Shown in pieces: positions 1 to 9,182 of a DNA stretch of 64,000 nt. Numbering within the stretch: the stretch's first letter is position 1; each line of letters opens with the position of its first letter. A program made the position numbers and the translations under genes. This DNA is from Acidimicrobiaceae bacterium (GTDB lineage Bacteria > Actinomycetota > Acidimicrobiia > Acidimicrobiales > RAAP-2), in NCBI GenBank assembly GCA_003162395.1, contig PMON01000052.1, forward strand, positions 1-64,000. The letters are read 5' to 3'. The notes beneath the pieces are model-generated. The model saw only the letters and a list, made by a program, of their open reading frames with translations. It had not been told where the DNA came from and ran no database searches.

Positions 1-56
1 AGCAGGCGACCCTCGGAGAGGGGTGAAGCCACTGACCTGACGTCCGAGAGATCCGA

Positions 57-138
57 TGGCCGCCACTGGGGAATTCTCATGGCCGTCACTGGGGAGCTTT
101 CGTGACCGTCACTGGGGAATTCTCAATGGCCATTGACA
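57..138. mobile_element. Terminal end of an IS21-family-like insertion sequence
   Basis: Three tandem copies of a 23-bp unit (starting near 57, 80 and 103), each with the core CACTGGGGA, are followed by a shorter copy ending in TGGCCATTGACA at 138. Read on the minus strand the end begins TGTCAATGGCCATTGAGAA. A TG-starting terminus followed by several internal repeats is typical of IS21-family ends, where the transposase binds. A short open frame stopping at 38-40 could be the tail of istB, but it is too short to prove this. The body of the element would lie left of the window. The element call is inferred from end structure only. Confidence 0.6.
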
Positions 139-214
139 ACTGTGGACTTGGAGTTCCAGACGTCCCAGGTCTCTTGGCTCCTCTATCTGTGCCACTTTTG
201 CAGCCAGCTCTGAT

Positions 215-1459
215 TCACCCGGGCTCGGACTGGACATCCGGCAGGTCCCGTCGCACCCAGTGCTCGCCGCGACGACGTGGCATCGAGATGTCCTCCTCAC
301 CAAGAGCTTCCTTCTCGTCGAGCGGCATGCAAACAGCTGGTCGGAAGAACTGCTGAGCGATGACGGTCGGGATCAGGGCCGAGAGAATCACTACAGTCAC
401 GAGCTCGGTGTACTGGGTCTCTGAGATGAAGTGGTGCGTCAAGCCGTATAGGGCGGCGATCGAGCCGAACGTCAGGCCGGTCGCCATGAGAAGGGTCGTG
501 TAGGTACCCTCTCTCCTCGGGAGTCCAAAGGCTCGAGCAGCGGGCCACACGCCAAGGAACTTGGCACCCACCTTCACAAGGAACAACGCCGCGATGACGC
601 CGGCGCCGCTCACCAGGACCGGGGCCGAGATCAGAGTCCCTGCCCGAAGGAAGAAGAACGGCGTGAGAAACGCGAATGCGATCGTCCGGATGCGATCGAG
701 AACGACTCGATCCTCCATGAACACACCGGCGACCACGAGCCCCGCCACGTATGCGGGCAACACCGCTTCGCTTCCAGCGGCGGTCGCAAGGCCCCCGAGT
801 GCGAGCAGGACTACGAAGATGGCCTTCACCTCCGGCTCACTGACGCGGTGCCCAACGTTTGCAAGGACCCATCGCAGAGCCCGTGGCAGGAGGAACATCG
901 CGACGACTGTGATCACCACGAAGGCGAGCAGCTCCCACCCGTAATTCGCAAATAGGCCCCCAAGCGCCAACACGGTCCCGAGATCGGTCACGAAGCATGC
1001 TGCGAGGATCAGCTTGCCGATGTCCTCGCGGTTGAGGCCCGTCTCGACCATGACGGCGTAGACGACCGCGACGGATGTCGTGCTCAACGCGATGCCTGCG
1101 ATCTCCGAGGCATGAAGGTTCCAGCTGAGGATGTATCGGGAGTAGAAGAACGCACCGATCAGGGGGAGGAGGAAGGACACCGCCCCGATCGTGACGCTGG
1201 ACTTCCAGTGTCGACGTAGCGACACGGGGTCGATCTCGGCCCCAGCGAGGAACGTGAGAAGGACCGAGCCAAAGCCAGCGAGGAGGACCGTGACATCGTT
1301 CTGCGGGATGTGCTCCTTGATGCCTGGGATGTTCCCGAAGACCGCCCCAACGACGATCTCCAGCAGGGCGACAGAGACCCCGATTCGTATGCTGATGAAT
1401 GACGCGAGCAGCGCTAGGGAGATCCAGATCGCCAGCACGTAGTAGATGTTCATCCGCAC
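215..1459 (-). CDS. Cation/proton antiporter, CPA2 (KefB-like) family
   Basis: This 414-residue protein is almost wholly hydrophobic, with about 11 to 12 predicted membrane segments. It matches the Na+/H+ exchanger domain of monovalent cation:proton antiporters, including a conserved acidic stretch in the middle of the fold (AGAEIDP near residue 75). It should exchange K+ or Na+ for protons across the cytoplasmic membrane. No C-terminal RCK/TrkA nucleotide-binding domain follows; the tail after about residue 385 is short and charged. The start has a good ribosome site (GGAGGT about 5 nt upstream). It stands alone, next to the IS end, so its downstream side may have been altered by insertion. 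Confidence 0.85.
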   Translation of the reverse strand: MRMNIYYVLAIWISLALLASFISIRIGVSVALLEIVVGAVFGNIPGIKEHIPQNDVTVLLAGFGSVLLTFLAGAEIDPVSLRRHWKSSVTIGAVSFLLPLIGAFFYSRYILSWNLHASEIAGIALSTTSVAVVYAVMVETGLNREDIGKLILAACFVTDLGTVLALGGLFANYGWELLAFVVITVVAMFLLPRALRWVLANVGHRVSEPEVKAIFVVLLALGGLATAAGSEAVLPAYVAGLVVAGVFMEDRVVLDRIRTIAFAFLTPFFFLRAGTLISAPVLVSGAGVIAALFLVKVGAKFLGVWPAARAFGLPRREGTYTTLLMATGLTFGSIAALYGLTHHFISETQYTELVTVVILSALIPTVIAQQFFRPAVCMPLDEKEALGEEDISMPRRRGEHWVRRDLPDVQSEPG

Positions 1460-1652
1460 CTCCAGGTTCGGCAGGTACGGAGTCCCCGCCCTACCAGCTC
1501 ATTGATCTTGCTGGTAGAAGCCATCAGCTGGTGGTCAGTCAGCGGTTTTAGGGGCGGGCCTCATCGCTCCAGATCTGATCGTAGCAAGTACGAGATCTTC
1601 CACAAAGCACTTCTGGGTCGATCCGAAGCGAACCAGTCGGTGAAAGCCCCGC

Positions 1653-2249
1653 TCAACTGTGAGTGGGCACAATCGTCACCGGACACTGTGCATGTCGGAC
1701 GCAATACATCGAGATCGACGAGTGCATGTGCGAATGCCGACTTCTGTGAGACGAATCGATCACGAGAAGCCTGGCTCCCCTGCTCAGTTCGACTAATGCC
1801 TTGCCGGGGAAACCCTCACCCAATCTTGGTTCAGCCTGGACACCGTTGCCCAGTGCACTAGCCACGGCTCGCGCAACTACATCTCGAGCAATGTGTCGTG
1901 GTATTTCATTGGGATCCAGCACTTCTGGGTCAAGGCTGCCTTCGAGACAATGCACCAAGAGAAGATCGCTACGCAGCAGTGTGGCAACGTCGATCGACCA
2001 CGCAAGGTGCAGCTGTGGTTCGAGCCCATTGACTCCAACGACAATCGACTGCTCGAGAATTGTCCCCCTTGAGCGACTTCCGACGGCTCCACGAGCGTGG
2101 CCATGATTGATGCCCGAGGCACATGTGGGATCCTCCGACCTGGCCTCAGACGCACTCCATCGTTTGTTGTGCTGTGACCGAAACGCGCGACAAAGTTGGG
2201 TTCCCGTAGCCGATCGCACCGCCTTGCGATCGATAGGTTCGCTCCGCAT
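1653..2249 (-). CDS. Universal stress protein (UspA) family, start uncertain
   Basis: The C-terminal ~135 residues are a single Usp domain. It begins with the strand IVVGVNGLEP, has the helix WSIDVATLLRSDLLLVHC, and ends CPVTIVPTHS, the usual last strand of the fold. Usp proteins bind ATP or act as small stress-response modulators in the cytosol. The domain begins near position 2063, but I see no ATG, GTG or TTG close to it. The first in-frame ATG is at 2249, giving an arginine-rich, family-atypical leader of about 60 residues; the frame stays open to 2363. Either the leader is real, or a rare start such as ATT just after AAGGGGG is used. The typical ATP-binding glycine pattern near the end is not clear. 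Confidence 0.6.
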   Translation of the reverse strand: MRSEPIDRKAVRSATGTQLCRAFRSQHNKRWSASEARSEDPTCASGINHGHARGAVGSRSRGTILEQSIVVGVNGLEPQLHLAWSIDVATLLRSDLLLVHCLEGSLDPEVLDPNEIPRHIARDVVARAVASALGNGVQAEPRLGEGFPGKALVELSRGARLLVIDSSHRSRHSHMHSSISMYCVRHAQCPVTIVPTHS

Positions 2250-2420
2250 GGGATTGGACCTGGTCCCGCCACAGACGACAGGGCGCCTGTTCTGCACGTT
2301 GTCAGGCGACCGCTCGTCAGAAGACTCGGAGGTGACGTAGATGCACAGCACTGAGGCGTGCACCGCGATTCACCTCGAACGGACACTCAAGTACGTGAGC
2401 TCGCCGACAGGAGGTCCGTC

Positions 2421-3722
2421 GTGGGGACGGTGACCGAGCGCCAGGTTGGACACATTTGGCGGCGTTTGGGTTTTGGCGCGACGGGCGTGGACATCGACCA
2501 CGGGACCGCAGTCGGGACGACGGCCTTGATTGACGAGTTGCTGCGCCGACGCCCAACGACCCCGGCACAGTGGAAGCTGCCCAACTTGAGCAGCTGGTCA
2601 GATCAGGCCCCGTACTTGGGCCGTCAACTTCAACTGATGGCCACCTCTCCCAATCCGCTTCAGGAGCGCCTTGCGTGGATCCTCCAGGGCATCGTCGTCG
2701 TCGGCGTCACCGACTCCGTCGCCTTCGACGACCTCCGACGCCACGTGACTCGACTTCGCGTCAACCCGTTCGGTTCCTACACCCGGCTCCTTCGAGATAC
2801 GGCGGTCCTCCCTGGGATGATGAAGTACCTCAACGGGGACCAGAACACCGCAGACCATCCGAACCAGAACTACGCACGGGAACTGATGGAGCTGTTCTCG
2901 CTCGGGCTCAAGAGCCTCGTGACGGGCAGGCCCAACTACAGCCAGAACGACGTCATCCAAGTCGCCAGGGCGCTCACGGGCTACACCTATGACTGGGCGA
3001 CGGGCAAGATCAGGTTCGATCCATCGAACTTCGACCACGGCCAGAAGTACTTCTTCGGCGCGAATCAAGGGCACGCTGGGTTGGCCCAGGTCATCTCGGC
3101 GGTGGCTCGACACCCCGCCTACCGCTACTTCATCCCGGCACGGCTCTTCCAGGAGCTGGTGGGGCACGCGCCCGACGTGGCCACGCTCAAGAGGCTCGGT
3201 GCGCTGTGGGGGACCACCGGCGACGTGCGATCAGTGGTCACCGCCATCGCGCACTCCCCCGCGTTTCTTGCGCCCGCGGCCATCGGGACTCGGGTGAAGT
3301 CCCCGGTCGAGTTGCTCGCCAGCGGTGCGCGGGTCATGGAGTTCCCTCTTGGGCGCTCCGACTACGGCTGGCAGTTGAGTTCCTTCATGAACCAACACCC
3401 ATACTTCCCGCCGAACGTGTCGGGGTGGCCGGAGGGAACGACGTGGCTGAACGCCGGGGTCGACATGACCTGGGGCGGCATCGTGCAGGACTTTGCCGCG
3501 GCATCCGCCGGGTCGTCCCGCGGTGTCGCCGCCAGACTTTGGCTACGTGAGTCGCCCTTGTCGGCCCCGACGGCCGCGGCACGTCTCTGCGGCATCACGG
3601 ACCTCACGGCTCCGACCGCCCGGGCGCTCCATGGGTACACCACGAGCGGGGCGTGGGACCGCTACCGAGCGGCGGGCACCTTGGCGCTCGTGTTGGTCTC
3701 CCCCGAGTTCTTGGTCAACTAG
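2421..3722 (+). CDS. DUF1800 family protein
   Basis: This 433-residue protein carries the DUF1800 signature NYARELMELFSLGL near residue 170 and the opening HIWRRLGFG motif. Its function is unknown. In many bacteria such proteins are encoded beside an exported DUF1501 protein, and the pair is thought to act at the cell envelope. I chose the GTG at 2421 because a perfect AGGAGGT sits 5 nt upstream; the frame opens earlier at 2358 without a good ribosome site. The DUF1501 gene follows after 12 bases, so the two form an operon. No clear signal peptide is seen. Confidence 0.85.
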   Translation: MGTVTERQVGHIWRRLGFGATGVDIDHGTAVGTTALIDELLRRRPTTPAQWKLPNLSSWSDQAPYLGRQLQLMATSPNPLQERLAWILQGIVVVGVTDSVAFDDLRRHVTRLRVNPFGSYTRLLRDTAVLPGMMKYLNGDQNTADHPNQNYARELMELFSLGLKSLVTGRPNYSQNDVIQVARALTGYTYDWATGKIRFDPSNFDHGQKYFFGANQGHAGLAQVISAVARHPAYRYFIPARLFQELVGHAPDVATLKRLGALWGTTGDVRSVVTAIAHSPAFLAPAAIGTRVKSPVELLASGARVMEFPLGRSDYGWQLSSFMNQHPYFPPNVSGWPEGTTWLNAGVDMTWGGIVQDFAAASAGSSRGVAARLWLRESPLSAPTAAARLCGITDLTAPTARALHGYTTSGAWDRYRAAGTLALVLVSPEFLVN

Positions 3723-3734
3723 GAGGCGTTGGAC

Positions 3735-5006
3735 GTGACAGTCAGCAGACGGAGCTTCCTCGCCCACAGCGGACTCGTCACCCTGACTGCGGCTGGTGCG
3801 AGCCTCGGGCTCGACCTGTTCTCCCCGCTCGGAGAGGCCGCGGGGGCGGCCACGCTTCGGTTGTTCAGACCGCTGCCATTGGGCACGCCGATCCTCGTCC
3901 TCATTGACCTGCAGGGTGGCAACGACGCGACCAACATGCTCATCGATCCGACGGACCCTTGGTACTACGACGTCCAGCGCGGCCACGGGTCGATCGCCAT
4001 CCAAGAGTCGGCGATCCTCCCTCTCAGCGGCGTCTCACATGGTCTACACCCTTCCATGCCCTGGCTCGCATCGAGATGGTCGACCGATCAGGACGTGGCG
4101 TTCGTCCTCGGGCCCGGCGAGAACGTGGAGCATGAGTTCTCCCACTTCGCCGCGATGCACTACCGACAGGTGGCGGACTTCACCGGGTCGGCGGGGACTG
4201 GCTGGCTTGGTCGGTTTAACGATCTTGCGGCCGCCGGCAGCCCTTTCGCCTCGGTCTCCATCGTCGGGGTGCATCCGACGCTCGTCGGGAAGAAGACGCC
4301 AGTGTTGAGCGTGCCGTCAGTGGCGTACTTCGATTTCAACGTGGACTGGCGATGGGAGGAGGACTGGCTGCACGCCTGGCGAACGATGGGCGGGGGCGGC
4401 GCGGCGCGGGGCACGATGACGCGGTCTTCTGAGTTGGCCATCGCCGACACATTCGTTGCCCAGGCCAAGGTGTTCGCCGCGTCCGACGCTGCCGTCGCCG
4501 CAGGCTTTGACAACACCGACGTCGGCCAGCAGCTCGCCCAGGTCGCCATGCTCGTCGACGCGGGCATACCGAGCCAAACCTACGTCGTCACGCTGAGTGG
4601 CTTCGACACGCACGGCGAAGAGGACGGCACACAGCCCGCTCTGTTCGGCCAACTCGACGCGGCCCTCGGACAGTTCTTCAGCGTCGTTGGCGCCGGTCCC
4701 CGCGCGAATGACGTCTTCGTCTACGCGACGAGCGAGTTCGGTCGCCAGCAAACGGCGAACGGCTCGGCGGGCTGCGACCACGGCCAGGCCGGGGTCGACA
4801 TCATCGTCGGCGGCGGTGTGCGCGGTGGGCTCTACGGCGAGGCGCCGAGGAGCGCACCGAAGGCGCGACTCGACGACGCGCTGGTGCCGACCGTGGACTT
4901 TCGCAGCGTCTACGCGACGATCCTGAACCATCTCGGCCGCAGTTCCGCGACGAGCACCGCCGTTCTTGCCAAGCACTTCGAGGACCTCGGCGTTTTCGCC
5001 GCCTAG
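3735..5006 (+). CDS. DUF1501 family protein, Tat-exported
   Basis: The N-terminus reads MTVSRRSFLAHSG followed by a hydrophobic stretch, a clear twin-arginine signal. The rest (about 423 residues in all) fits DUF1501, a sulfatase-like alkaline-phosphatase-superfamily domain. Recognisable parts are LVLIDLQGGNDATNM near residue 60, GFDTHG near residue 290 and YATSEFGRQ near residue 335. The GTG at 3735 is favoured over the TTG at 3729 because AGGAGG at 3721-3726 is 8 nt from the GTG but only 2 nt from the TTG. It is the second gene of the DUF1800/DUF1501 pair. Substrate and role are unknown. Confidence 0.85.
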   Translation: MTVSRRSFLAHSGLVTLTAAGASLGLDLFSPLGEAAGAATLRLFRPLPLGTPILVLIDLQGGNDATNMLIDPTDPWYYDVQRGHGSIAIQESAILPLSGVSHGLHPSMPWLASRWSTDQDVAFVLGPGENVEHEFSHFAAMHYRQVADFTGSAGTGWLGRFNDLAAAGSPFASVSIVGVHPTLVGKKTPVLSVPSVAYFDFNVDWRWEEDWLHAWRTMGGGGAARGTMTRSSELAIADTFVAQAKVFAASDAAVAAGFDNTDVGQQLAQVAMLVDAGIPSQTYVVTLSGFDTHGEEDGTQPALFGQLDAALGQFFSVVGAGPRANDVFVYATSEFGRQQTANGSAGCDHGQAGVDIIVGGGVRGGLYGEAPRSAPKARLDDALVPTVDFRSVYATILNHLGRSSATSTAVLAKHFEDLGVFAA

Positions 5007-5516
5007 GAGGCGAGCCGCAGGTGGACCCGCATCCGCCTTTGGCTGGGTTGCAAGTGAGCGTGGCAGCGCACCTCACTTGGATCTTCAATCTGCAGCCACC
5101 CTTGCAGCCGGATGGCCACATGCGAGCGGATCGCCTCGGACAGTGGTGGACACGAGATGCCATCTGAACATGCGATCTGGGCAACGACGGACCTCTGTAC
5201 AGGATCTAATTCGGCTACGTAGGTCTCGGGTTCGAGTCCCGAGGGGCGCACAAGACAGCCTGATCAGCGGCGACGCCAGGGACTCGCTGGACCAGGCGCT
5301 TGAGGTAGCCGGAAACTGGGCGGTCGCACACTGGTGATCCACCTCGTCACCGCCGGAGTCGACCACCGAACACACCACTGAATACGAGTTGGCGCCTGCC
5401 TGGGCAGTGCCGTCAGGTGTGCCAACTGACCCCTCGGGCATTCTGGCAAATTGGTGTTAGAACATCCCGAGGGCGATCGTTGACCTTCCGGATTCGCGGC
5501 GGAAATGGTGGTGGAG
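5007..5516. other. Non-coding stretch containing a tRNA 3' fragment
   Basis: No convincing gene lies here. The only recognised element is the tRNA-like piece at 5203-5250. Short open frames over it on the minus strand, with GLEPETY-like or GTRTRDLRS-like translations, are simply the antisense of tRNA sequence. Confidence 0.6.
5203..5250 (+). other. tRNA-Arg-like 3' fragment, probable attachment-site remnant
   Basis: Positions 5226-5242 fold as a perfect T arm (TCGGG, loop TTCGAGT, CCCGA). They are followed by GGGGCGC plus A, the 3' acceptor strand of a tRNA. Upstream, TCTAA at 5205-5209 resembles an anticodon loop for tRNA-Arg(TCT). No matching 5' acceptor strand (GCGCCCC), D arm or anticodon 5' stem is present, so this is not a working gene. 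A tRNA 3' end without its 5' half is what an integrated element leaves at one of its attachment sites. The integration reading is inference; no integrase is in the window. Confidence 0.6.
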
Positions 5517-7550
5517 ATGAAGTTCAAAAGTTCGGCAGTTGTCGTGGCACTGGTCACGGTGCTGTCCAGTTGCACATTCCTCGGGATCTCGGCAATCTCG
5601 CCTTCGGTTGCCGGCGCGTCGACCCAGACGGTCACTGACACAACGCCGGGACAGACCGTCTACACGATCCCCGCGGACACAATTAGCCTTTCGGTGACCG
5701 CGATCGGCTCAGGAGGTGCGACGGATAGCTCGGGCGGCGTCTCACCCGGAACGCCGGGGCAGGGGGCAGCCGTGTCCGCGACCATCTCGCCCGCTGGCTT
5801 CAGCGAGCTCTTTCTTGAGGTTGGGACACCGGGCAACGCGTCCCCCGCCTACGGCGGAGGCGGGAACTCCACGTACAGCGCCACCGGCGGCGGCGCATCC
5901 GACATCCAGGTCTGTTCCGTTGGCAACAGCGGCTGCACCTACACCGCCAATCCGTCGACCGATCCGAGGTTGATCGTTGCGGGCGGGGGTGGCGGCGCCG
6001 GAGAGGACAGTTTCACGGACCCCCCTTACAACGGTGGCACTGGAGGCTCCGCCGGTGACTGCTCCGGCGAGACCATCTCGGGCTCCGGCGGTGCCGGCAC
6101 TGACTCGCAGGGCTCGGGGACGAGCGGGAACCCGGGCGCCGATGCGTGTTACGGGAACGGCGTGGGCACCGCGGGCGCGGGCAGCGCAGCGTGCGGCGGA
6201 AGCGGCGGGAGCGGCGCTGCGGGCTCCGGGGGCAGTGGCCAGAGCGAACAAGTCATCGGCGCCGACTCCGACGGCGGTGGTGGAGGTGGCGGCTGGGTCG
6301 GCGGCTCCGGGGGCGGTGAGGGCGAGTGCCCGGTCTACGGCGACTCAGGCACCGGCGGAGGCGGCGGCGCGGGCACGAGCTTTGTCGAGTCAACTGCGAC
6401 GTCGGTCGCAATCCTCGAGTCGTCGGCGGCACCGGAGATCTCGATCACCGCGCTGATCGGCGTGGCACCTCAGTTTACGAGCGCACCGAGCGCGGCCTTC
6501 ACGATCGGCGCGCAGGGCTCCTTCACCGTGACGGCCCCAGGCTCACCGACGCCGAGTTTCAGTGAGAACGCGACCCTGCCGAATGGCGTCCACTTCGTCG
6601 ACAACGGTAACGGCACGGCGACGTTCCTTGGAGCCCCCGCCGCTGGCACGAAAGGTGCCTACAACATCGAGATCACTGCCTCCAACGGCACCTACACCGG
6701 CGGCGTCGAGCAAAACACGTCGCAGCCCTTCACGTTGACGGTTGATCAGGAGCAGGCACCGCTCATGATCACCTCCACTTCGGGCCCGTTCGGAACGCCG
6801 CTCCAACTTGCCACAACGGGCGGGAGCGTCGGGGGCACGCCGCAGTACACGGTGGACAGCTCGGGAACCGCGGGCTGCACGCTCACCGGGACGAAGCTCA
6901 ACTCCACCAGCGCGGGCACCTGCACCGTCACGGCTTCACTGCCGGGGGCTTCGTTCTACCTCCCTGTCTCGTCCGCGCCGACCGTCATCACGGTCACCGA
7001 ACTGGCGCAAGCTCCGCTCTTCATCACGTCCAAGCATGGGACCTTTGGGAGGGCTCTTGCGCTGAAGTCCCTTGGTGGTACGGACAACGGAGCGGTCACG
7101 TACGCGGTCGATGACCATGGACCCGCCGGATGCTCAATCAGTGGGAGTTCGCTCAAGGCTTCCTCGGTAGGAACGTGCACCGTGACGGCAACGATGGCGG
7201 GATCCGTCGATTACAACCCGGTGTCCTCCCGGGCGACCACCATCACCATCGGCCGCGCTCTGACAAGGACGAGACTGAACTTGAGCAAGTCGACGATCAT
7301 CTTCGGACAAGAGCAGATGGAACGCCTCTCGATCATTGTCGCAGCAACCGGTGCCGTGCCTAGCGGCATCGTCAGCGTCCAGGGAACAAGGTGTCACATC
7401 ACGCTCTTGCATGGCGTCGGTTCCTGCAGCCTCACGAAGAAGGCGCTCTCCGTCGGGAGTCATGATCTCGTTGCAGCCTTCATGGGGAGTGCCAGGTTCT
7501 CGCCCTCGAGCTCTAAGAAGTACGAGCTCGTCGTAAAAGCAGCGACCTGA
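5517..7550 (+). CDS. Exported glycine-rich protein with Ig-like domains
   Basis: The protein has about 677 residues. It starts with a signal peptide containing LSSC, a possible lipobox (Cys near residue 19). Residues ~45-300 are extremely rich in Gly, Ser and Ala with GGGGG runs, resembling the glycine-rich domain of other bacterial surface proteins. A putative Ig domain follows, with PQFTSAPSAAFTIG and LPNGVHFVDNGNGTATF. Two related ~85-residue repeats then each hold a Cys pair (AGCTLTG...GTCTVTA and AGCSISG...GTCTVTA), and a last Ig-like segment closes the protein. It is probably a cell-surface adhesin or structural protein. The start could also be the ATG 12 nt upstream at 5505; neither has a well-spaced ribosome site. 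Confidence 0.75.
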   Translation: MKFKSSAVVVALVTVLSSCTFLGISAISPSVAGASTQTVTDTTPGQTVYTIPADTISLSVTAIGSGGATDSSGGVSPGTPGQGAAVSATISPAGFSELFLEVGTPGNASPAYGGGGNSTYSATGGGASDIQVCSVGNSGCTYTANPSTDPRLIVAGGGGGAGEDSFTDPPYNGGTGGSAGDCSGETISGSGGAGTDSQGSGTSGNPGADACYGNGVGTAGAGSAACGGSGGSGAAGSGGSGQSEQVIGADSDGGGGGGGWVGGSGGGEGECPVYGDSGTGGGGGAGTSFVESTATSVAILESSAAPEISITALIGVAPQFTSAPSAAFTIGAQGSFTVTAPGSPTPSFSENATLPNGVHFVDNGNGTATFLGAPAAGTKGAYNIEITASNGTYTGGVEQNTSQPFTLTVDQEQAPLMITSTSGPFGTPLQLATTGGSVGGTPQYTVDSSGTAGCTLTGTKLNSTSAGTCTVTASLPGASFYLPVSSAPTVITVTELAQAPLFITSKHGTFGRALALKSLGGTDNGAVTYAVDDHGPAGCSISGSSLKASSVGTCTVTATMAGSVDYNPVSSRATTITIGRALTRTRLNLSKSTIIFGQEQMERLSIIVAATGAVPSGIVSVQGTRCHITLLHGVGSCSLTKKALSVGSHDLVAAFMGSARFSPSSSKKYELVVKAAT

Positions 7551-7757
7551 CGTCATCCTTGCGGCCAGTGCGTCGGACCGGTCGTGCTTCCTACAGCCTT
7601 CAAGAAGCATCTTCCTGAGGCTCCACGCACAACCGGAGATCGGGGGCGCCTGGAGAGCACCCGGCCCGCTTCTCACGACCATGAGGGCCACGCTCTGTAC
7701 GATGGACTGCACGACGCATCTTGTGCGTCCGTGTCATGCGTTCTACGTGGAGGCGAT

Positions 7758-8516
7758 GTGCCCAGTACCAGAAGGATGATCCAATTTGCCGCGTCACTTG
7801 GAGTCGTTGGCGGCCTGACGATCGTCGGTGTCGCCCCTGGTGGCTCCGCCGTCGTCGGCCACTCGATCGCGAGCGGCACCCCGGCACACATTCTCGCCAT
7901 CGCGAAGTCGGCGACGACAAAGGCGGGATCATTCACGGCCAACTGCAGCGCAGCGTCTGCGAGCCTCGGCCTGACCGGAACGGTCGCCACCAACGTCGGA
8001 AGCGTCGCTGGCTCCCAGTACACCAAGAGCACGGTGAAGGGACTCGGAGTGGGGACAGTTCAGACCAGGTTCGTCGGTGGCATCGCCTACTTCAACGCCA
8101 ACGCAATCTTTCTCGAGTACCAGTTCGGCGTGGCACACTCAAAGTACGCCAACCAATGGATCTCCGTGAGTAAGGGCCAGCAGGACTTTGCGATCATTGC
8201 GGCCGGCATGACGATGTCTTCGGCGTGGCTAGAGATCGCGCCGGTTGCCCCTCTTTCTAAGTCCAAGGTCGAGACCTTCGCCGGGAAGTCGGCCGTCGCG
8301 GTGATCGGCAAGGTGAGCCCCGATCAGCACGCGGGGACCGGTACCCAGCACACCTTCGTCGCGGTCACCGCGCCTAATCGGCCGTTGGGCATCGCCATCA
8401 GCACGAAAGACGCCGGGCACGCCTTCCACGGGACCTGCACGTTCACGAACTGGAAGCGCAGGTTCGTCGTCACGAAGCCAGCGAGTTCGACTCCGATCAC
8501 CAAGACGAACCTGTAG
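7758..8516 (+). CDS. Exported protein of unknown function
   Basis: I do not recognise a family. The GTG at 7758 is preceded by GTGGAGG and gives a 252-residue protein. Its N-terminus has Arg residues followed by a hydrophobic signal (FAASLGVVGGLTIVGVAPGG). The remainder looks like a single beta-rich extracytoplasmic domain, somewhat like the LppX/LprG-type folds of actinobacterial lipoproteins (VGGIAYFNAN, WISVSKGQ). No lipobox Cys is seen. Two cysteines (in FTANCSAAS and HGTCTF) could form a disulfide. The frame opens earlier, at 7584, but that segment has no signal character. The gene stands alone between two other transcription units. Confidence 0.65.
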   Translation: MPSTRRMIQFAASLGVVGGLTIVGVAPGGSAVVGHSIASGTPAHILAIAKSATTKAGSFTANCSAASASLGLTGTVATNVGSVAGSQYTKSTVKGLGVGTVQTRFVGGIAYFNANAIFLEYQFGVAHSKYANQWISVSKGQQDFAIIAAGMTMSSAWLEIAPVAPLSKSKVETFAGKSAVAVIGKVSPDQHAGTGTQHTFVAVTAPNRPLGIAISTKDAGHAFHGTCTFTNWKRRFVVTKPASSTPITKTNL

Positions 8517-8803
8517 CGCTCGCCGTACGACAAGAGTGGTGGGACCGTCAGTCCCTTCGGCATCTGCATCGAACTCATCGCGTGGGAGTTCGTCCCCGTG
8601 CCTCTAGTCGGGCGATCCTGCAACTCGCGATCACCTCGGGACCGTGACGTTCACCCCTCCAAACGCTGCACCGAGAGTGGTGGCGCCCCGACGTCACTGG
8701 CGCCATCTGTCCGCTCGCCATGCGCGGCCCGTCCGATCGAGATCGTTGCCCATGCGCGAGCGTCCCGAGGCGTCCCGTGCAAGGAATCGAGCCTGCGTGC
8801 CTC
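8517..8803. other. Intergenic region without recognised gene
   Basis: Only short overlapping frames of shadow type are seen. The right edge holds the promoter of the following ArsR gene. Confidence 0.5.
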
Positions 8804-8831
8804 TTGACACATGTCGATTCCGGCATATATT
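8804..8831 (+). promoter_or_regulatory. Promoter of the ArsR/SRPBCC operon (leaderless)
   Basis: A perfect -35 box TTGACA at 8804-8809 and TATATT at 8826-8831 are 16 bp apart. A transcript would begin about 7 nt further, at or next to the GTG at 8838. The alternative ATG at 8811 lies inside the promoter and so would not be transcribed. This decides the start and predicts a leaderless mRNA. Confidence 0.65.
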
Positions 8832-8837
8832 GGTGCC

Positions 8838-9182
8838 GTGGCCCGCTCGTCGACGACGTCGGACGTCTTCAACGCCATAGGCGATGCGCACCGTCGCGAA
8901 GTCCTGGACGCGCTGATCTCCGGCGAGAAGGCGGTCGGTGCGATCGTGGACGACCTCTCGATGTCTCAGCCCCAGGTCTCAAAACACTTGCGGGTGCTTA
9001 GGGAGGTGGGACTCGTCAGGTGCCGAAAGGAGGGTCGTCGCCGGCTGTACCGCCTGGAGCCAGCGCACCTCGAGCCGTTACACGAGTGGTTGGCCAACTA
9101 CGAGCGCGCGTTGAACGACCGGCTGGATCGGGTGGATGGCTACCTCAAAGAGCTACAACGACATCAGGGAGAGCTCCAGTGA
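8838..9182 (+). CDS. ArsR-family winged-helix transcriptional regulator
   Basis: This 114-residue protein is a typical ArsR-type repressor. DVFNAIGDAHRREVLDALI opens the fold, MSQPQVSKHLRVLREVGLV is the recognition-helix region, and RRRLYRLEP is the wing. No metal-binding ELCVCD-type Cys motif is present, so it belongs to the metal-independent group commonly encoded with AHSA1/SRPBCC proteins. It overlaps the next gene by four bases (GTGA), so the two are translationally coupled. The promoter overlaps the apparent upstream start; the GTG at 8838 fits a leaderless transcript. It probably represses its own operon. Confidence 0.85.
   Translation: MARSSTTSDVFNAIGDAHRREVLDALISGEKAVGAIVDDLSMSQPQVSKHLRVLREVGLVRCRKEGRRRLYRLEPAHLEPLHEWLANYERALNDRLDRVDGYLKELQRHQGELQ

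Noticed and set aside
5003..5251. A short minus-strand protein over the tRNA fragment
   Set aside because: Its GLEPETY-like end is produced by antisense reading of tRNA sequence, a common false gene.
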